A stretch of 64,000 nucleotides of DNA from Rhizobium croatiense (GTDB lineage: Bacteria > Pseudomonadota > Alphaproteobacteria > Rhizobiales > Rhizobiaceae), in the NCBI RefSeq assembly GCF_019793465.1, contig NZ_JAILYJ010000001.1:496001-560000 (forward strand), read 5' to 3'. Under the pieces are notes generated by a model. The model searched no databases. It saw only the letters and a program-made list of their open reading frames with translations, and was not told the origin of the DNA. Shown one piece after another: positions 62,999 through 64,000 of the stretch (positions are counted from its first letter, which is position 1; each line of letters begins with the position of its first letter). The position numbers and the translations under genes are program-made.

Positions 62999-63487
62999 AT
63001 GCACGTCGAAACGACAATGTTCGAGCCGAGCGACTGGGTCCCGAACAACCAGCGCCTTCCTGTATTGCTTTACAAGGGGCTTGTTGACGACGACGGACCT
63101 TGTGATTTCGAAGAGCGCTTCGCGGCAAGCGGTTGGACAGGCCTCTGGACAAACGGTGTCTTCGATTATCAGCACTACCATGCCGGCGCACATGAGGCGC
63201 TCGGAGTGTCACGGGGTAGTGCCACCCTCTTGATCGGGGGTCCCAGCGGTCAAGCAATGAAGGTCATGGCGGGCGACTGTTTGGTGCTTCCGGCCGGGAC
63301 AGGGCACCAAAATCTCGGCTGCACGTCGGACTTCCAGGTCGTCGGCGCTTATCCCAAGGGACAGCATGCCGACATTCAGACTTCGGCTGCATCCAGCGAC
63401 ATGCTGGCAAAAATCGCGTCCGTACCCCTCCCCCACAGCGATCCCGTTCAAGGTCCGTCGGGATTTCTCACCAAGAGATGGCGGTAG
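62999..63487 (+). CDS. Cupin-domain protein
   Basis: 162 residues if begun at the ATG at 62999 (MHVETTMFEPSDWVPNN). An in-frame ATG at 62942 is possible. The cupin motif has HYHAGAHEALGVSRGSATLLIGG and VLPAGTGHQNLG, the metal-ligand His/Glu/His set. A GGAAC-N16-AGTT sequence is at 62864-62888. 62755-62998 has no other gene. Function unknown. Confidence 0.7.
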   Translation: MHVETTMFEPSDWVPNNQRLPVLLYKGLVDDDGPCDFEERFAASGWTGLWTNGVFDYQHYHAGAHEALGVSRGSATLLIGGPSGQAMKVMAGDCLVLPAGTGHQNLGCTSDFQVVGAYPKGQHADIQTSAASSDMLAKIASVPLPHSDPVQGPSGFLTKRWR

Positions 63488-63587
63488 CTGTTCGCCGCCC
63501 AATCACGCGGCCACCATGACGACTCTCATGCATGTCGCCCGGAAGTGTGCAGCGGTTCCGGGACAACGACATGCATAAAAACAAAGA

Positions 63588-63631
63588 GCTAAAGCGCGTC
63601 GCAAAATTTGATTCATGCGACGCGCTTTAGC
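63588..63631. repeat. Perfect 15-base-stem palindrome (rhizobial repeat or terminator)
   Basis: GCTAAAGCGCGTCGC (63588-63602) and its exact complement (63617-63631) flank a 14-base loop. It overlaps the stop codon of the ABC ATPase gene and lies between convergent genes. I recall the same GCGACGCGCTTTAG hairpin as widespread in Rhizobium. There is no strong T tract. Confidence 0.6.
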
Positions 63632-64000
63632 CGACACCGAGAAACTGCCTGAGCTCGGCAGTCTGCGGATTGGCGAAGACAGCCTCCGGCCGGCCTGCTT
63701 CGTGGACCTTGCCCTGATGCATGAAGACGACGCGGCTGCAGACGTCGCGAGCGAACTTCATCTCATGGGTGACCATCAGGAGCGTCATTCCCTCGGCGGC
63801 AAGCTCGCGCACGACGGCCAGAACTTCGGCGACCAGTTCCGGATCGAGCGCCGAGGTAATCTCGTCGCAGAGAAGCGCGGTCGGCTGCATGGCGAGCGCG
63901 CGGGCAATGGCAACACGTTGCTGCTGACCACCCGAGAGCTCATCCGGATAGGCATCGAACTTCTGACCCAGCCCCACCCGCTCCAGCATCTTGCGGGCGG
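63627..64000 (-). CDS. Polar amino-acid ABC importer ATPase (C-terminal part, cut by window)
   Basis: The frame runs off the right edge, so Walker A is missing. Visible are the signature LSGGQQQRVAIARALA, Walker B (LLCDEITSALDPEL) and the switch His (LMVTHEMKFARDV), as in GlnQ/HisP-type ATPases. It would energise uptake of a polar amino acid. Confidence 0.88.
   Translation of the reverse strand, partial: ARKMLERVGLGQKFDAYPDELSGGQQQRVAIARALAMQPTALLCDEITSALDPELVAEVLAVVRELAAEGMTLLMVTHEMKFARDVCSRVVFMHQGKVHEAGRPEAVFANPQTAELRQFLGVG

Overview
The window looks like a Rhizobium-type alphaproteobacterial replicon, closest in style to the R. leguminosarum/R. etli group. The DNA is GC-rich. It holds many solute importers (one TRAP, three ABC sets and a partial fourth), each beside its own GntR or LacI regulator. 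It also has several ECF sigma factors, an HWE-type histidine kinase, c-di-GMP enzymes and typical rhizobial palindromic intergenic repeats. I saw no rRNA, tRNA, CRISPR array, transposase or replication genes. The density of catabolic and transport cassettes would suit a large plasmid, chromid or accessory chromosomal region, but the sequence does not decide which.

Layout. 1-1092 is the 3' part of a GH32 fructosidase. 1299-5508 is a sigma-factor and sulfur-redox block: an EcfG-like sigma factor, a 50-residue membrane peptide, a SigF-like ECF sigma factor with its NrsF-type membrane anti-sigma, a divergent MXKDX-repeat protein, and a cytochrome b / Mo-oxidoreductase pair. Two divergent promoters of GTAACS-N16-CGAA form sit between the sigma operon and the MXKDX gene. 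5536-8098 holds a Crp/Fnr regulator, a receiver-like protein and small hypotheticals. 8351-13518 is a GntR-TRAP-dehydrogenase operon interrupted by an intergenic repeat mosaic. 13851-20894 carries signalling genes (GGDEF, HWE kinase plus receiver), an exported protein, a GXWXG/DUF4334 protein, a phosphoesterase, a DUF1206 protein and a frameshifted NUDIX gene. 21089-28752 is LacI / DenD-like dehydrogenase / SDR / sugar ABC importer.

28930-36663 is an operon for an unidentified substrate: a MocD-like di-iron oxygenase, a MocE-like Rieske ferredoxin, a PanB-like protein with altered active-site residues, a ribose-type ABC importer and a mutarotase-like protein, facing a LacI regulator across a repeat-rich operator region. 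36750-44109 is a very tight five-gene SWIM / DUF5691 / MoxR-AAA / DUF5682 / VWA operon. It is the best candidate here for an uncharacterised molecular machine. 44275-48263 holds AzlCD, an AraC regulator and a GGDEF-EAL protein. 48463-55340 holds a methyltransferase, then a DapA-family aldolase, a GntR regulator, an ABC importer without an ATPase gene, and a YihV-like PfkB kinase.

55441-56009 is a ParDE-type toxin-antitoxin pair. 56102-61302 is a YjfIJKL/YgiBC-like envelope island: ATP-grasp ligase, DUF1190 lipoprotein, DUF350, DUF2491, K+ channel, and divergent DUF2170 and PspA. 61422-64000 holds an NTF2-like protein, ZinT with a possible Zur box, a cupin and the C-terminal part of a polar amino-acid ABC ATPase.

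All product names come from reading motifs and recalling families. No database search was run.
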